DNA of 64,000 nt from Cepaea nemoralis (lineage: Eukaryota > Mollusca > Gastropoda > Stylommatophora > Helicidae). Each line of letters opens with the position of its first letter. Position 1 is the stretch's first letter. A program made the position numbers and the translations under genes. This document shows, one piece after another, positions 1 through 11,928 of the stretch. The stretch is taken from the NCBI GenBank assembly GCA_014155875.1, contig JACEFZ010001371.1, positions 626,501-690,500 of the forward strand, given 5' to 3'. The notes under the pieces were generated by a model. The model saw nothing but the letters and a program-made list of their open reading frames with translations. It made no database searches and was not told where the DNA came from.

Positions 1-918
<918 letters not shown>

Positions 919-1469
919 GCGATCTCCGTCTGTCTGTCTGTATGTCCGTATGTCCTTTATGCGCTCGCGAACGGCCCATCCGATTGAGATGACATTTTCT
1001 ACACGTCTTCCTTTCATTCCAGCGCAGCCCACTGTGATATTTTTTAGTGTGAAATTGGCTGCTTACCCAATATTATTTAATTTTCTATTTTTCATTGTAA
1101 TTTATATACAGCGAGGGGACTTAACTCTGTAAAAGTTATTTCAAGGGGCATAACTTTTCTGTATAACTTATAGTCATATTGTGGCATCGTTTTCAAAGAT
1201 CTATAAACTCTTAGTCCATAGTTATATACCGGAATATGAGTTATAATAAATAGTGATACAATCTTTAAGGCATTTTCAAAGTTTTCATAAAAATAATGCA
1301 TAATGCATAACATTGTAACTCATCTTTTTATGCTTAAAGAATAAATAAATAATAGTTACCTTATCTCTATCAAGTTTGAAGATTTTATATTTCTTTACAC
1401 TGTCGCCAACTCTAAGAAGACATGGAACAACTTCAGCCATTATTAAATCTACAGGCATATGCGTTATAT

Positions 1470-2330
1470 TCCTCCTCCTCCTCCTCTCCCCTCCTCCACC
1501 TCCTACCCTCTTCCTCTTCTCCTCCCCCTCCTCCCTCTCCCTCCTCCATCCTCCTCTTCCCTCTTACTCCTCCTCCTCCCTCCTCCTACCTCTTCCTCCT
1601 CCTCCCTCTTCCTCCCTCTTCCTCCTCCTGCCTCCTCGCCCTCCTCCCTCCTCCTATACACTCCTCTTCCTTCCTCCTCCCTTCTCCTCCTCTCTCCTCC
1701 TACTCCCTCCTCCTCCCTCCTCCTCCTCCTTCTCCTCCCTCTTCCTCCCTCCTCCTCCTTCTCCTCCCTCTTCCTCCCTCCTTCTCCTCCGTCCTCCTCC
1801 CCCTCATCCTCCCTCTTCCTCGATCTCCTCCTCCCTCCTCCTCATCCCTTCTCCTCCTCCCTTCTCCTCCTCCCTCCTCATCGTCTCTCCTCCTCCCTCC
1901 TCCTCCCTCTACCTCCTTCCTCCTCCTCCCTCCTCCTCCCTCCACATCCCTCCTCCCTCTTCATCCTCCCTCCTTCTCCTCCCCCTCCTTCTCCTCCCTC
2001 CTCTTTCTCCCTCCTCCTTCTCCCTCCGCCTCCTCCCTCCTCCTCCTCTTTCCTCCTCCTCCCTCCTCCTCCATCTCCCTCCTTCTCCCTCCTCCATCTC
2101 CCTCCTCCTCCCTCTCCTCGTCCCTCCTCCTCCTGCGTTCTTCTCCTCCCTCCTTCTCCCTCCTTCTCCTTCCTCCTCCCTCTTCCTCCTCCCTCTTCCT
2201 CCTCCCTCCTCCCCCTCCTCCCTCCTCCTCCCTCTTCCTCCTCCCCTCCTCCTGCCTCCTCCTGCCTCCTCCTCCTCCCTCATCCTCCTCCCAGCTCCTA
2301 CTCCTCCTTTTTCTTCTTCTTCTGCTGCTG
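1470..2330. repeat. Polypyrimidine (CCT/CTCCT)n tract
   Basis: Roughly 860 bases that are almost purely C and T on the plus strand, built from irregular CTC, CCT and TTCCTCC units, closing with a TTC run and a short GCT run at 2311-2340. All three plus frames are open (Ser/Pro/Leu) and all minus frames are open (Arg/Glu/Gly) because of composition alone. Such mirror-rich polypurine/polypyrimidine DNA can form intramolecular triplexes; that is a general property, not shown here. Confidence 0.93.
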
Positions 2331-2461
2331 CTGCCGCTGCTCCATTTACCCAAGTTAATTGTTGGGGAAGATGTAAAGATCTTTTAAGTGCTCTTTCTAA
2401 TGCATTTTGTAAGTTGGTCTTCGTTTATCTAAGGTTGTTCTAACTGCAACCAATAAATGAT

Positions 2462-2464
<3 letters not shown>

Positions 2465-2492
<28 letters not shown>

Positions 2493-2714
2493 TCGGGAAC
2501 GGGAACTTATATGACTACTTATATGAATTAAATGAGATGCTCCCCATCAGGGGCTGGGCGAAGCCGGGCCGGATCAGACAGACAGACAGACAGACAGATA
2601 GACAGACAGACAGACAGATAGATAGTCGGGAACGGGAACGTGAGCTTATATGACTACTTATATGAATTAAATGAGATGCTCCACACCAGGAGCTGGGCGA
2701 TGCCGGGCCGGGTC

Positions 2715-2749
<35 letters not shown>

Positions 2750-2847
2750 TAGTCGGTAACGGGAACGGGAATTTATATGACTACTTATATGAATTAAATG
2801 AGATGCTCCCCACCAAGGACTGGGCGAAGCCGGGCCGGGTCAGCTAG
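2465..2847 (+). repeat. Three tandem Helentron 3'-end units (~130 bp)
   Basis: Each unit has a (GACA)n run, then TCGG(G/T)AACGGGAA, an AT-rich part with 'tatgactacttatatgaatt', then 'gagatgctcc' and the GGGCGAAGCCGGGCCGG hairpin block. The TCGG starts fall near 2493, 2626 and 2753, giving periods of about 133 and 127. Only the third unit ends in CTAGT; the first two run on into GACAGACA. The units therefore look like duplicated element ends rather than an unrelated minisatellite. Confidence 0.85.
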
Positions 2848-2861
2848 TATATATATATATA

Positions 2862-3072
2862 ATTAAGTTGTATTTCCTCCACAGGACGTAGCCGTCAACC
2901 CCAGCATTTTCGCTGTTCGTGATTCCTGGGCAAATTGTACGTTCAGTAGTTTGCCATTGCTTTCTGGAAGACCGGCTCCTATACCTTTTTCGAAAATACC
3001 AGCACCGCTGTGTTTCTAACCCGGGTATACGGGCTCACAAACCGCGTTCGCAAGCCCTTAGCCACTGAGACC

Positions 3073-3074
<2 letters not shown>
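2862..3074 (-). mobile_element. tRNA-derived SINE, family 1 copy
   Basis: Read on the minus strand it starts with 'ccggtctcagTGGCTAAGGGC', a Pol III A-box-like sequence (plus 3054-3065), and carries the shared family body 'agcaatggcaaactactga' seen also near 26.27, 36.52, 39.98 and 53.25 kb. Its B box is degraded. It ends toward a T-rich stretch at 2862 on the plus strand, consistent with an eroded A tail. Confidence 0.7.

Positions 3075-3147
<73 letters not shown>
3075..3147. repeat. (TA)n microsatellite
   Basis: About 36 TA units immediately next to the 5' end of the minus-strand SINE. Confidence 0.97.
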
Positions 3148-3150
<3 letters not shown>

Positions 3151-3590
3151 GAAATGAGACGGCAGATGAACTAACTAAGAAGGTAGAGGTTGTAAACCGG
3201 TAGAGAAAGAACTTTTCTAATTACAAGAGAAAAAAAGAGCCATCCGGACTACCAGAAATGAACAAAGTCAGTCCAACAATGATTATTGTTCTCTCGGCTG
3301 GTGGGGGCAGGTCATCGTTTTAAGGATTCAGATAGAGCAAAACTATCTGAACAAGCGTAAGTACAGACTTGGTCTGGGTAACTCACCACTATGCTGAAGC
3401 TGGCAGTGTGTTTAAACTGCAACCATGTTCTCTACGATTTCTCCCATGACAACCAACTAAGGAGGGAATGTTTGCCTAGTGAGACGGCATTGCATTCAAA
3501 GCTGAATGGAACTAAAAAAAAAGAGCCCCAAACAACGGTTGACTACATAACGGGATGTGCCGGAGTGAACACGAAATAATGAGAAGGAGA
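3148..3590 (+). pseudogene. Decayed LINE RNase H and C-terminal tail
   Basis: The start reads GNETADELTKK, matching the C-terminal GNExAD motif of RNase H domains in non-LTR retrotransposons. After frame shifts and stops the open part at 3391-3579 continues with a cysteine-containing tail (LNCNHVLYDF, SETALHSKLNGT) typical of the region after RNase H in jockey/I-type elements. Only this 3' piece is present. It is flanked by microsatellite on the left and plain sequence on the right, with no target duplication that I could see. Confidence 0.6.
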
Positions 3591-4279
3591 TAGGAATCCA
3601 ACGTTAACGTATTCATATTTCAAAGGATAGTTAATTTTCTTGTAATTGCATAGTGTATTAGAAATGGATGTTAACTGTTCAACCTTCGACATCTAGACAA
3701 TCACTTTCTTTAGCAATAAATACCACGTATAATTGTATAATATGAACTTTAACAATGTCACATAATTTTGTCTGCAGGGGCCTCATGTGCTTTGGGAATT
3801 AGGATCAAGAATAAATTACCTCCAGGGTGATGCGCTGAGAAAATTCTATACCTCCATACATTACGAGATATTCGAAGACTTGAAAGACCAGCATTTACTA
3901 CCTACAGACTTCGGACATGACCATCGCAGCACAGAGTAGCGAAGCCCACCCTCTCCTAAACTGGCAGATCTCAAACATGATAACAGGATTTATATGTGGA
4001 AGATAGTAATCTTGCTCGGTCGTCTAGACTCTCAGACGAAAGATGATCTATAGACTGATGGCGTTGAAATATAATTTTATGTTTCTGTGATCAAGAGCTG
4101 GAATCTCTTCAGACTCATAATGTACGAGCGTCTTCCTTGATTTTACTCACCACTTTAGTTTTAGTTTGGCTATAATATTATTTAAGTAAGCGTGTCATTG
4201 TGTCGTTCATTAGCATTTGATATGAGACAAAACATGTCCCGTATCAGGAACCTTATGGGTATGTGAAATGTTAGCACCA
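3591..4279. other. Non-genic stretch
   Basis: No open frame, repeat or RNA motif I can support. It ends where the 56-bp minisatellite begins. Confidence 0.5.
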
Positions 4280-5937
4280 TCATACCCGCGTAGACCTGGG
4301 TGCATGAAGGAATAGGTGGCTGGCATCTCCCACCATCATACCTGTGTAGACCTGGGTGCATGAGGGAATAGGTGGCTGGTATCTCCCACCTTCATATCTG
4401 TGTAGACCTGGGTGCATGAGGGAATAGGTGGCTGGTATCTCCCACCACCCTATCTGTGTAGACCTGGGTGCATGAGGGAATAGGTGGCTGGCATCTCCCA
4501 CCATCATATCTGTGTAGACCTGGGTGCATGAGGGAATAGGTGGCTGGAATCTCCCACCTTCATATCTGTGTAGACCTGGGTGCATGAGGGAATAGGTGGC
4601 TGGTATCTCCCACCACCCTATCTGTGTAGACCTGGGTGCATGAGGGAATAGGTGGCTGATATCTCCCACCTTCATATCTGTGTAGACCTGGGTGCATGAG
4701 GGAATAGGTGGCTGGTATCTCCCACCTTCATATCTGTGTAGACCTGGGTGCATGAGAGAATAGGTGGCTGGTATCTCCCACCTTCATATCTGTGTAGACC
4801 TGGGTGCATGAGACAATAGGTGGCTGGTATCTCCCACCTTCATATCTGTGTAGACCTGGGTGCATGAGGGAATAGGTGGCTGGTATCTCCCACCATCATA
4901 TCTGTGTAGACCTGGCTGCATGTGAGAATAGGTGGCTGGTATCTCCCACCATCATATCTGTGTAGACCTGGGTGCATAGGAGAATAGGTGGCTGGTATCT
5001 CCCACCTTCATATCTGTGTAGACCTGGGTGCATGAGGAGAATAGGTGGCTGGTATCTCCCACCTTCATATCTGTGTAGACCTGGGTGCATGAGGGAATAG
5101 GTGGCTGGTATCTCCCACCTTCATATCTGTGTAGACCTGGGTGCATGAGAGAATAGGTGGCTGGTATCTCCCACCATTCATATCTGTGTAGACCTGGGTG
5201 CATGAGAGAATAGGTGGCTGGTATCTCCCACCATTCATATCTGTGTAGACCTGGGTGCATGAGGAGAATAGGTGGCTGGTATCTCCCACCATTCATATCT
5301 GTGTAGACCTGGGTGCATGAGGAGAATAGGTGGCTGGTATCTCCCACCTTCATATCTGTGTAGACCTGGGTGCATGAGGGAATAGGTGGCTGGTATCTCC
5401 CACCATCATATCTGTGTAGACCTGGGTGCATGAGGGAATAGGTGGCTGGTATCTCCCACCTTCATATCTGTGTAGACCTGGGTGCATGAGGAGAATAGGT
5501 GGCTGGTATCTCCCACCTTCATATCTGTGTAGACCTGGGTGCATGAGAGAATAGGTGGCTGGTATCTCCCACCTTCATATCTGTGTAGACCTGGGTGCAT
5601 GAGAGAATAGGTGGCTGGTATCTCCCACCTTCATATCTGTGTATACCTGGGTGCATGAGGGAATAGGTGGCTGGTATCTCCCACCTTCATATCTGTGTAG
5701 ACCTGGGTGCATGAGGGAATAGGTGGCTGGTATCTCCCACCTTCATATCTGTGTAGACCTGGGTGCACGAGGGAATAGGTGGCTGGTATCTCCCACCTTC
5801 ATATCTGTGTAGACCTGGGTGCATGAGAGAATAGGTGGCTGATATCTCCGACCATCATATCTGTGTAGACCTGGGTGCATGAGGGAATAGGTGGCTGGTA
5901 TCTCCCACCATCATATCTGTGTAGACCTGGGTGCATG
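4280..5937. repeat. 56-bp minisatellite, left block (~29.5 copies)
   Basis: The unit can be written as 'tgcatgagggaataggtggc' followed by 'tggtatctcccacc' and 'ttcatatctgtgtagacctggg'. Units of 55-57 bp differ mainly at gag(g/a)(ga) and at ttcata/atcata. The part AGGTGG...CCACCT is a 6-bp inverted repeat. Because 56 is not a multiple of three, the minus strand is open in all three frames across the array, giving three rotating peptides; these are not genes. The block stops in the middle of a unit exactly where the LTR-like element begins, and the same unit resumes at 10413. Confidence 0.97.
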
Positions 5938-6053
5938 TGTCGTAATAAGTGTCGTCCCTGGGGTGAGGGGAATCAACACCCACATTCTTTTAACCCCATA
6001 TCATTATCTTGAGGATCTCCTGAATTTCTGTCCACAACACCCCATCAGTCTTT

Positions 6054-6056
<3 letters not shown>

Positions 6057-6102
<46 letters not shown>

Positions 6103-6294
6103 TCTGTCTCTGTCTCTCTCTCTCTCTCCCTCTCCCTCTCTCTCTCTGTCTCTCTCTGTCTCTCTCTGTCTCTCTCTGTCTCTCTCTATGTCTCTCTCTC
6201 TGTCTCTCTCTCTGTCTCTGTCTCTCTGTATCTCTGTCTCTGTCTCTCTGTCTCTCTCTGTCTCTCTCTGTGTGTCTCTCTCTCTCTGTCTCTC

Positions 6295-6372
<78 letters not shown>
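6057..6372. repeat. (CT)n / (CTGT) microsatellite
   Basis: About 316 bp of TCTC broken by regular TCTG and occasional CCTC or TATG units. It lies inside the LTR-like element; copy 2 has only about 20 bp of CT at the equivalent place (near 50577), so the expansion is copy-specific. Long Ser/Leu and Arg/Glu open frames here are artefacts. Confidence 0.95.
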
Positions 6373-6380
<8 letters not shown>

Positions 6381-7377
6381 CTACCACTGGACCATGCCCC
6401 CTCTCATTCTTTTCCAAAACATACTACACAACTCTAGCTTCTAAAAAAATGACAAATTAATTTAATAAAGACAAGTGTCATGTATGTGCAAAGTGTATGT
6501 GTAGAATGTCTGTCGTATAATCTAGGGTGTATGCCGAATCAGACAGAACAGCTCAGGATCAAAGTCTGCTTCATCACAGTACCGGCCCCACAACAGCACC
6601 ATAGATCAAGTACAGAAGGATCTCACCAAATGATGCGTCTCTCCGGCCAGATGTCGACTTCCTCCAGTGGCTCTTGGATAGTCCGGATGCTTTGTCACCA
6701 ATAGTGGATATAGTCCAATACTGACCATGAATCTGACACACACACAGCGTAACTAATATGTCACTAAAAGTTCTGTTTTCTGATAACACTTGTACAGTAA
6801 AATAATGTTTACTGTCAATTTGAAACAAAATGTTAATTGTTAATTTCACACAGGAATTCACCAATTGGAAAAAAAACACGCAATGTTAATTTTCAATTTC
6901 TCTATATAACTACTATTGTTCCTGTTACTGGTGGTATTGTAAGTATTTTCACTCTACTATGATGAGAACTACCACTGAGGAATCACTCTTATATGATCAT
7001 CGGTTCCCGCTCAGCAGAGGCCAGGTTCTTGCAGACCCTCTGGGTTATAGGCCCAGTGCAAAGCCCCCTGAGTAAAAACTGCCTTCAATGATCGAGCCAT
7101 ATTCTTCTTCTATGACTTTTCTGCTAGCTTTTTGGAAAACAAAGTGGAACCATTTGACATTTCCTCCTTCCCCCTCAACCACTTTCAATCTTCCTAAATA
7201 TCATCCCACTACATTGTTCTTAACACACTGAGTTAATTGATATCTCACACTAGCTAGTTTAAGCAACGTGATAGCCTACTGCTGCCGACGCTCTTATAAT
7301 ACGTTCTCACAACGCACATTACTACACTCGATTCCTAAGAATCATCTAATTTGGGTCTATTTAATTAAATCCATCCA

Positions 7378-9064
7378 TCATGTGCCATGCCGGTAAGCGT
7401 GGGCGGTCATGTTCTGCCATCTCACTCGATCAACAGAGTCGTGGATCAGTTCCGTGTTTCTGTCTCGACCATGCCACAAGGCCAAGCCATCCAGATACTT
7501 GTTTCTAGGTCTTCCCCTTGGTCTGTTCCCCTCGATCTTACCAGTTGTCACCAAGTTCTCCAAATCATTTCTTCTCATAACATGCCCAAAAAATTGTGAC
7601 TGTCTACGTCTAATGTCTCCGATCAGTTTACGATCTTCATTTGTTTCTTGAAGGACTTCTTCATTGGTCTTTCTGGCTGTCCATGGTATTCTTTGCATTT
7701 TCCTCAGAAACCACATTTCTACAGCCATCAGATGTTTTTCAGCCTGGCTGCTCATTGTCCAAGCTTCACATCCATATAAAAGTACAGGTTCTATGTAGCA
7801 TCTCAACACTCTTTTTCTCGTTTCAATTGACATCTTTTTATTGGTCAGTATGTTTTTCATCTTGCTAAAGGCTACTTTTGCCATGGCGATTCTTGTTCTA
7901 ATCTCTTCAAGGCATCTCCCATCAGATGTTATTACTGTTCCGAGATAATTGTATCTATTCACTTGTTGAAGAATATTCCCATTTACTTGTATATTACACT
8001 GTGGTATTTCGTTCTTCCTAGTGACGACCATAATCTGTGTCTTTTTACAATTTAATTCTAACCCTTGTTGTTCACTGTGTGTAACAACCGCATCTACTAA
8101 ATTTTGCAGGTCCTGTTCATTGTCTGCAATCAAGACTGTATCATCTGCATATCTAATGTTATTGATGCATCGTCCCCCAATGTTGATTCCTTCCATATCT
8201 TCAATATTTCTGAAAATATTTTCACTGTACAGGGAAAACAGATGTGGAGACATTACACATCCCTGTCTCACACCTCTCTTAATAGGCTGATATTGGCTTA
8301 CTTCATTATCAACTCTTATGGCAGCTTGTTGTTTCCAATATATGTTTTTTACAAGTCTAAGGTCTTTCCCATCAATTTGTAGATCTTCAAGCATCCTTAT
8401 CATGTTGACATGTCTCACTTTATCAAAAGCCTTTGTGTAGTCAATAAAGCAAAGGTGTAGATCTTTGTTTACTTCTATAGAACGTTCGATTACGGTTCTC
8501 AGTATATACACAGCATTTACTGTACCCTTGCCTACTACAAACCCACATTGTTCTTCTCCTATTTCAGGTTGTATTTTCCTCCTAACTCTTTGCATGATAA
8601 TTCTTAGCAAATTCTTCGTGATGTGACTCATTATACTACTTGTTCGATGTTGATCACATTCCAAGGCTCCTGATTTCTTTGGGATTGCAATAAATACAGA
8701 ATTACATAACTCATGATGTATATTTCCAGTATCATATATTAAGCAGACTGGTAACTTTATCTATTCCATATTCTTCTAAAGCATTAATCATTTCTGTTGT
8801 GACGCTGTCTGGACCGGGGGTCTTGCCAGATTTCATATGATTAAGAGCATTCTGAACCTCCATCTTCAAAATTGCTGGCCCTTCATTGTTATTTTGAACA
8901 ATATATTGTTCGTCTCTGTTATCGTCATAAAGGTTTTTCACGTAATCTGACCATACATGTAAAATCTGATCTTTTTCTATTATGACTCTTCCATCTTTTG
9001 TCTTTAGGCAGCCTGCTGATGTACGTGTTCTTTGATTAGTAATCTCCTGAATTCTTTTGTGCAT
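7378..9064 (-). pseudogene. LINE-A1 reverse transcriptase, frameshifted
   Basis: Two open stretches, 8732-9064 and 7378-8664, make up a non-LTR reverse transcriptase that would copy the element RNA at the nicked target. The first has SGKTPGPDSVTTEM. The second has the FIDYTKAFDKV block, GVRQGCVMSPHLF, and the catalytic NIRYADDTVLI (plus-strand 8140-8151), followed by the thumb and a C-terminal tail with RPRGRPR. A 1-base-type frame break near 8735 separates them: LLNTLYDTGDIPPEL in copy 2 reads LLNI and a stop here. The C-terminal end, HAYRHGT, is almost directly followed by the element's 3' tail. There is no RNase H domain. Confidence 0.88.
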
Positions 9065-9924
9065 TAATTTCGCATTTTTACTGTTGTGTTGTTTTTCAAT
9101 TTCTCTGCAATTTTTCTCAAGCCATGTTTTTTTTTAGCCTCCTTACATAAGATTCTGACTTTTCTGTGAATTTCTTCATATTTGGCCGGATTATTTTTGT
9201 TCTGTCTTCTTGTTTCCATTAGTTGTAAAATTTCTTCAGTCATCCATGTCTTACGGCCCACTTTCTTTACTTTTGGAATAGTTTTTTCTGCTGCACAACT
9301 GATTGAATTCTTCAGCATTTCCCATTGATCATCTACATCTTGAAATAGGATCTCTAGATCAGACAATAAATCAAATTTGTTCTTTACTTCTATGTTAAAA
9401 TTATCTTGTATTTCTTTGTCAGTTTTCAATTTGCACAAGTCATATTTAGGGTTTCCTGCTGTATACTTGACTTTCTTTAACTTTACCCTCAATGTGCCAG
9501 TAATTAGTCTGTGATCACTGTAACAGTCTGCATTTGGAACTGTTTTTACAGCTGTTAATGCATTTCGAAACCTTTTGCTTATCAGGATGTAATCTATCTG
9601 GTTTTTAATCCTGCTGTCTGGACTCCTCCATGTCCATAATCTTCTAGGATGTTGTTTAAACCAGGTGTTTCCTACAACCATTTCTTGTTCTTTTGCCCAT
9701 TCTACAAGTCTGTAACCTCTTTCATTTCTCTCTCCCAAACCATGGTTGCCTACACTGCATCCAACGCTTTTCTTTACTATTTTTGCGTTGAAATCACCCA
9801 TTATGATATTTATTTCTGATTTTTTACAGTTCTTCAAAGCAGAGTCCATGTCATTATAAAATTCCTCTATACTTTTTTCACTGCTTTCACTTGTTGGGGC
9901 ATATACTTGAATTACATTTATTTT
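9064..9924 (-). pseudogene. LINE-A1 endonuclease region (5' truncated)
   Basis: This is the C-terminal two thirds of an apurinic/apyrimidinic-type endonuclease that nicks the target DNA in target-primed reverse transcription. Visible motifs are YAPTS at the truncated start, MGDFNAKI, the WTWRSPD block, NQIDYIL and SDHRLITG with the catalytic Asp-His pair. It continues into the linker before the reverse transcriptase (KVGRKTWMTEEILQLMETRR). The frame is lost near 9125, in a run of T, where the peptide diverges from copy 2 (KEAWLEEKCLEIENQ becomes KKHGLRKIAEK). No N-terminal endonuclease half is present. The product would be inactive. Confidence 0.85.
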
Positions 9925-9939
9925 GCTATTTAATTAAAT

Positions 9940-10412
9940 ACCATATATTTATTCCTGTTTGAAATCGAGACTACTAAATCACACAATGGATAAATGTCCG
10001 CCGATGTAAATCAACATAAGACACTGTAGTCTCTCTCCATAATCAAACCAGGAACATCACACACGTCCTTGTTGCTTCACAACATTTGATCGACTCCCGC
10101 CAAAGTTGTTTGTCCAGACTGTTTTAATACTGTGTCTGAATGACGTCACAAATCTGACTAGACACTAGGCATCGAGAAGCTATTTTTCTCTCTCATTTTT
10201 CGACTCGATGTAAACACTGGTCGGCTGTCCCGCTTTAATCTGGGGAATTGTTCCCGGTACTCCAAAAAGTCTTGCCGGCTTGTGATCTGGAGACATGTTT
10301 CTCCCCATCCAAAGATCTTGCCGACTCCCGTCAGAACAGTCTGTCTCCAACATCAAAGACGAATGACGCGACAGTCTTTCATCGATTGACAACTCCAAGA
10401 ATTTCCGCGACA
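9940..10412. other. Right arm of LTR-like copy 1, non-coding
   Basis: This is the part of the LTR-like element beyond the nested LINE. A 78-codon open frame on the minus strand (10180-10416) has no recognisable motif and runs into the minisatellite, so I do not call it a gene. Confidence 0.6.
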
Positions 10413-11288
10413 GCATGAGGTAATAGGTAGCTGGTATCTCCCACCATCATATCTGTGTAGACCTGGGTGCATGAAGGAATAGGTGGCTGGTATCTCCCAC
10501 CATCATATCTATGTAAACCTGGGTGCATGAGGGAATAAATGGCTGGTATCTCTCACCATCATACCTGTGTAGACCTGGGTACATGAGAGATTATGTGGCT
10601 GGTATCTCCCACCATCATATCTGTGTAGACCTGGGTGCATGAAGGAATAGGTACCTGGTGTCTCCCACCATCATATCAATGTAGACCTGGGTGCATGAAG
10701 GAATAGGTACCTGGTGTCTCCCACCATCATTTCTATGTAGACCTGGGTGCATGAGGGAATAGGTGGCTGGTATCTCCCACCTTCATATCTGTGTAGACCT
10801 GGGTGCATGAAGGAATAGGTACCTGGTATCTCCCACCATCATATCTGTGTAGACCTGGGTGCATGAGAGAATAGGTGGCTGGTATCTCCCACCATCATAT
10901 CTGTGTAGACCTCGGTGTATGAAGCAATAGGTGGCTGGTATCTCCCACCTTCATATCTGTGTAGACCTGGGTGCATGAGAGAATAGGTGGCTGGTATCTC
11001 CCACCATCATATCTGTGTAGACCTGGGTGCATGAGAGAATAGGTGGCTGGAATCTCCCACCATCATATCTCTGTAGACCTGGGTGCATGAAAGATTAGGT
11101 GGCTGGTATCTCCCACCATCATATCTGTGTAGACCTGGGTGCATGAAGGAATAGGTACCTGGTGTCTCCCACCATCATATCAATGTAGACCTGGGTGCAT
11201 GAAGGAATAGGTACCTGGTATTTCCCACCATCATATCTGTGTAGACCTGGGTGCATGAAGGAATAGGTGGCTAGTATTTCCCACCTGT
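10413..11288. repeat. 56-bp minisatellite, right block (~15.5 copies)
   Basis: Same unit and same orientation as the left block, but more diverged, with variants 'gtacctggtgtctccc', 'atcaatgtagacc' and 'ttatgtggctgg'. It starts within a unit at GCATG, the target duplication of the LTR-like element. The two blocks therefore formed one array of about 45 units before the insertion. Confidence 0.95.
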
Positions 11289-11640
11289 AGGCAACGAGGA
11301 GCGCTGTCATAAGAACCTTTGTCCGACATCCCCCCCTGCCACTGTCAGCGTAAAGGTCACAGCTACACAAACAGGCTTGCCTCGCTAAGAACAGTGTGTA
11401 GATAATTTTGCAGATATGCCGATCTTCAAGATTTGAAGGGGACACCAGAAATTATGGAATGTTGTCCACTTAACAGGTGATTATTCACAAAAAAGTGAGA
11501 AGTAGCACTCTAAGGTGTAGCCAGTAAAGGGCCATTTTTCACGCCATGTTGCATATTAGGTATACGGATACTAGATGGGTGATGTGGTCAATATCACGCT
11601 TGTGTCTTTCTTTGCAAGTGAATTTCCTGTTACATATTGT
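11289..11640. other. Non-genic stretch
   Basis: Unique-looking sequence after the minisatellite. I see no coding motif or repeat boundary. Confidence 0.5.
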
Positions 11641-11805
11641 GGGTACTCGTTATTCAGAAGCGAATCATGGACAATTAGCAGACATGGGGAGAATAATGTG
11701 AAAATTGCGGAAATGTGGTTTTATAGAAGAATGATGCGAACTCCGCGGACGGGTAGAAAGAGCAGTGAAGACATCTTGACAGAAAATCAGAAAGACCATT
11801 AGTTA
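11641..11805 (+). pseudogene. LINE C-terminal fragment
   Basis: The peptide LFRSESWTISRHGENNVKIA followed by EMWFYRRMMRTPRT and RKSSEDIL matches the conserved block after the reverse transcriptase in the LINEs of this window (YGCETWTMSSQAEKHLMAAE, EMWFLRKMQRIPWT). It ends at a stop after about 55 codons with no further domains, so it is a small relic. Confidence 0.7.
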
Positions 11806-11928
11806 CATGCACCAGAAGACAAACACATGCCTTGACGTAGTGTCCTCCTGTAGGTCTGAGATGTAATAGATCACAGTTTGAAGGCGTTAATGCATCGAGG
11901 GGGGGGGGGGGTGGGGCTGTGTGGGCGG

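Larger units (their letters stand above)
7371..9925 (-). mobile_element. LINE-A copy 1 (APE-type non-LTR element, 5' truncated)
   Basis: The insertion is bounded by CTATTTAATTAAAT at 7357-7370 and again at 9926-9939, a 14-bp target duplication. On the minus strand the 3' end follows the coding sequence closely and finishes 'ggcacatgatggatgg', a short simple-repeat tail. The 5' end lies inside the endonuclease coding region (VIQVYAPTS...), so it is 5' truncated at integration. It sits inside LTR-like copy 1. The simple-repeat tail and coding layout resemble RTE-type LINEs, but the clade is not established here. Confidence 0.88.
5938..10412. mobile_element. LTR-like element, copy 1 (probable solo LTR, interrupted by a LINE)
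   Basis: The element starts TGTCGTAATAAGTGTCGTCC and ends CCGCGACA. It is flanked by GCATG at 5933-5937 and 10413-10417, a 5-bp target duplication. Removing the element and one GCATG joins 'gggtgcatg' to 'aggtaatagg', which rebuilds one 56-bp repeat unit. Without the nested LINE (7371-9925 plus one 14-bp duplication) it is about 1.9 kb with no coding region. A second copy with the same ends lies at 50443. TG...CA ends, a 5-bp duplication and lack of genes suggest a solo LTR. A DNA transposon with very short TIRs is the alternative. Confidence 0.72.

Noticed and set aside
1376..2443. 355-aa Ser/Pro/Leu-rich open frame and overlapping 299-321-aa frames
   Set aside because: They follow from the polypyrimidine tract, which is open in every frame; no start context, domain or codon signal supports a gene.
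4280..5600. 157-159-aa minus-strand frames with repeating HPGLHRYEGGRYQPPI-type peptides
   Set aside because: Produced by a 56-bp repeat read in rotating frames. All three minus frames are open for the same reason.
4280..5937. CRISPR-like appearance of regularly repeated 56-bp units
   Set aside because: Units are directly contiguous with no unique spacers, and the genome is eukaryotic; this is a minisatellite.
5891..6460. 189-aa Ser/Leu frame and 137-aa Arg/Glu frame
   Set aside because: Microsatellite (CT)n translation.
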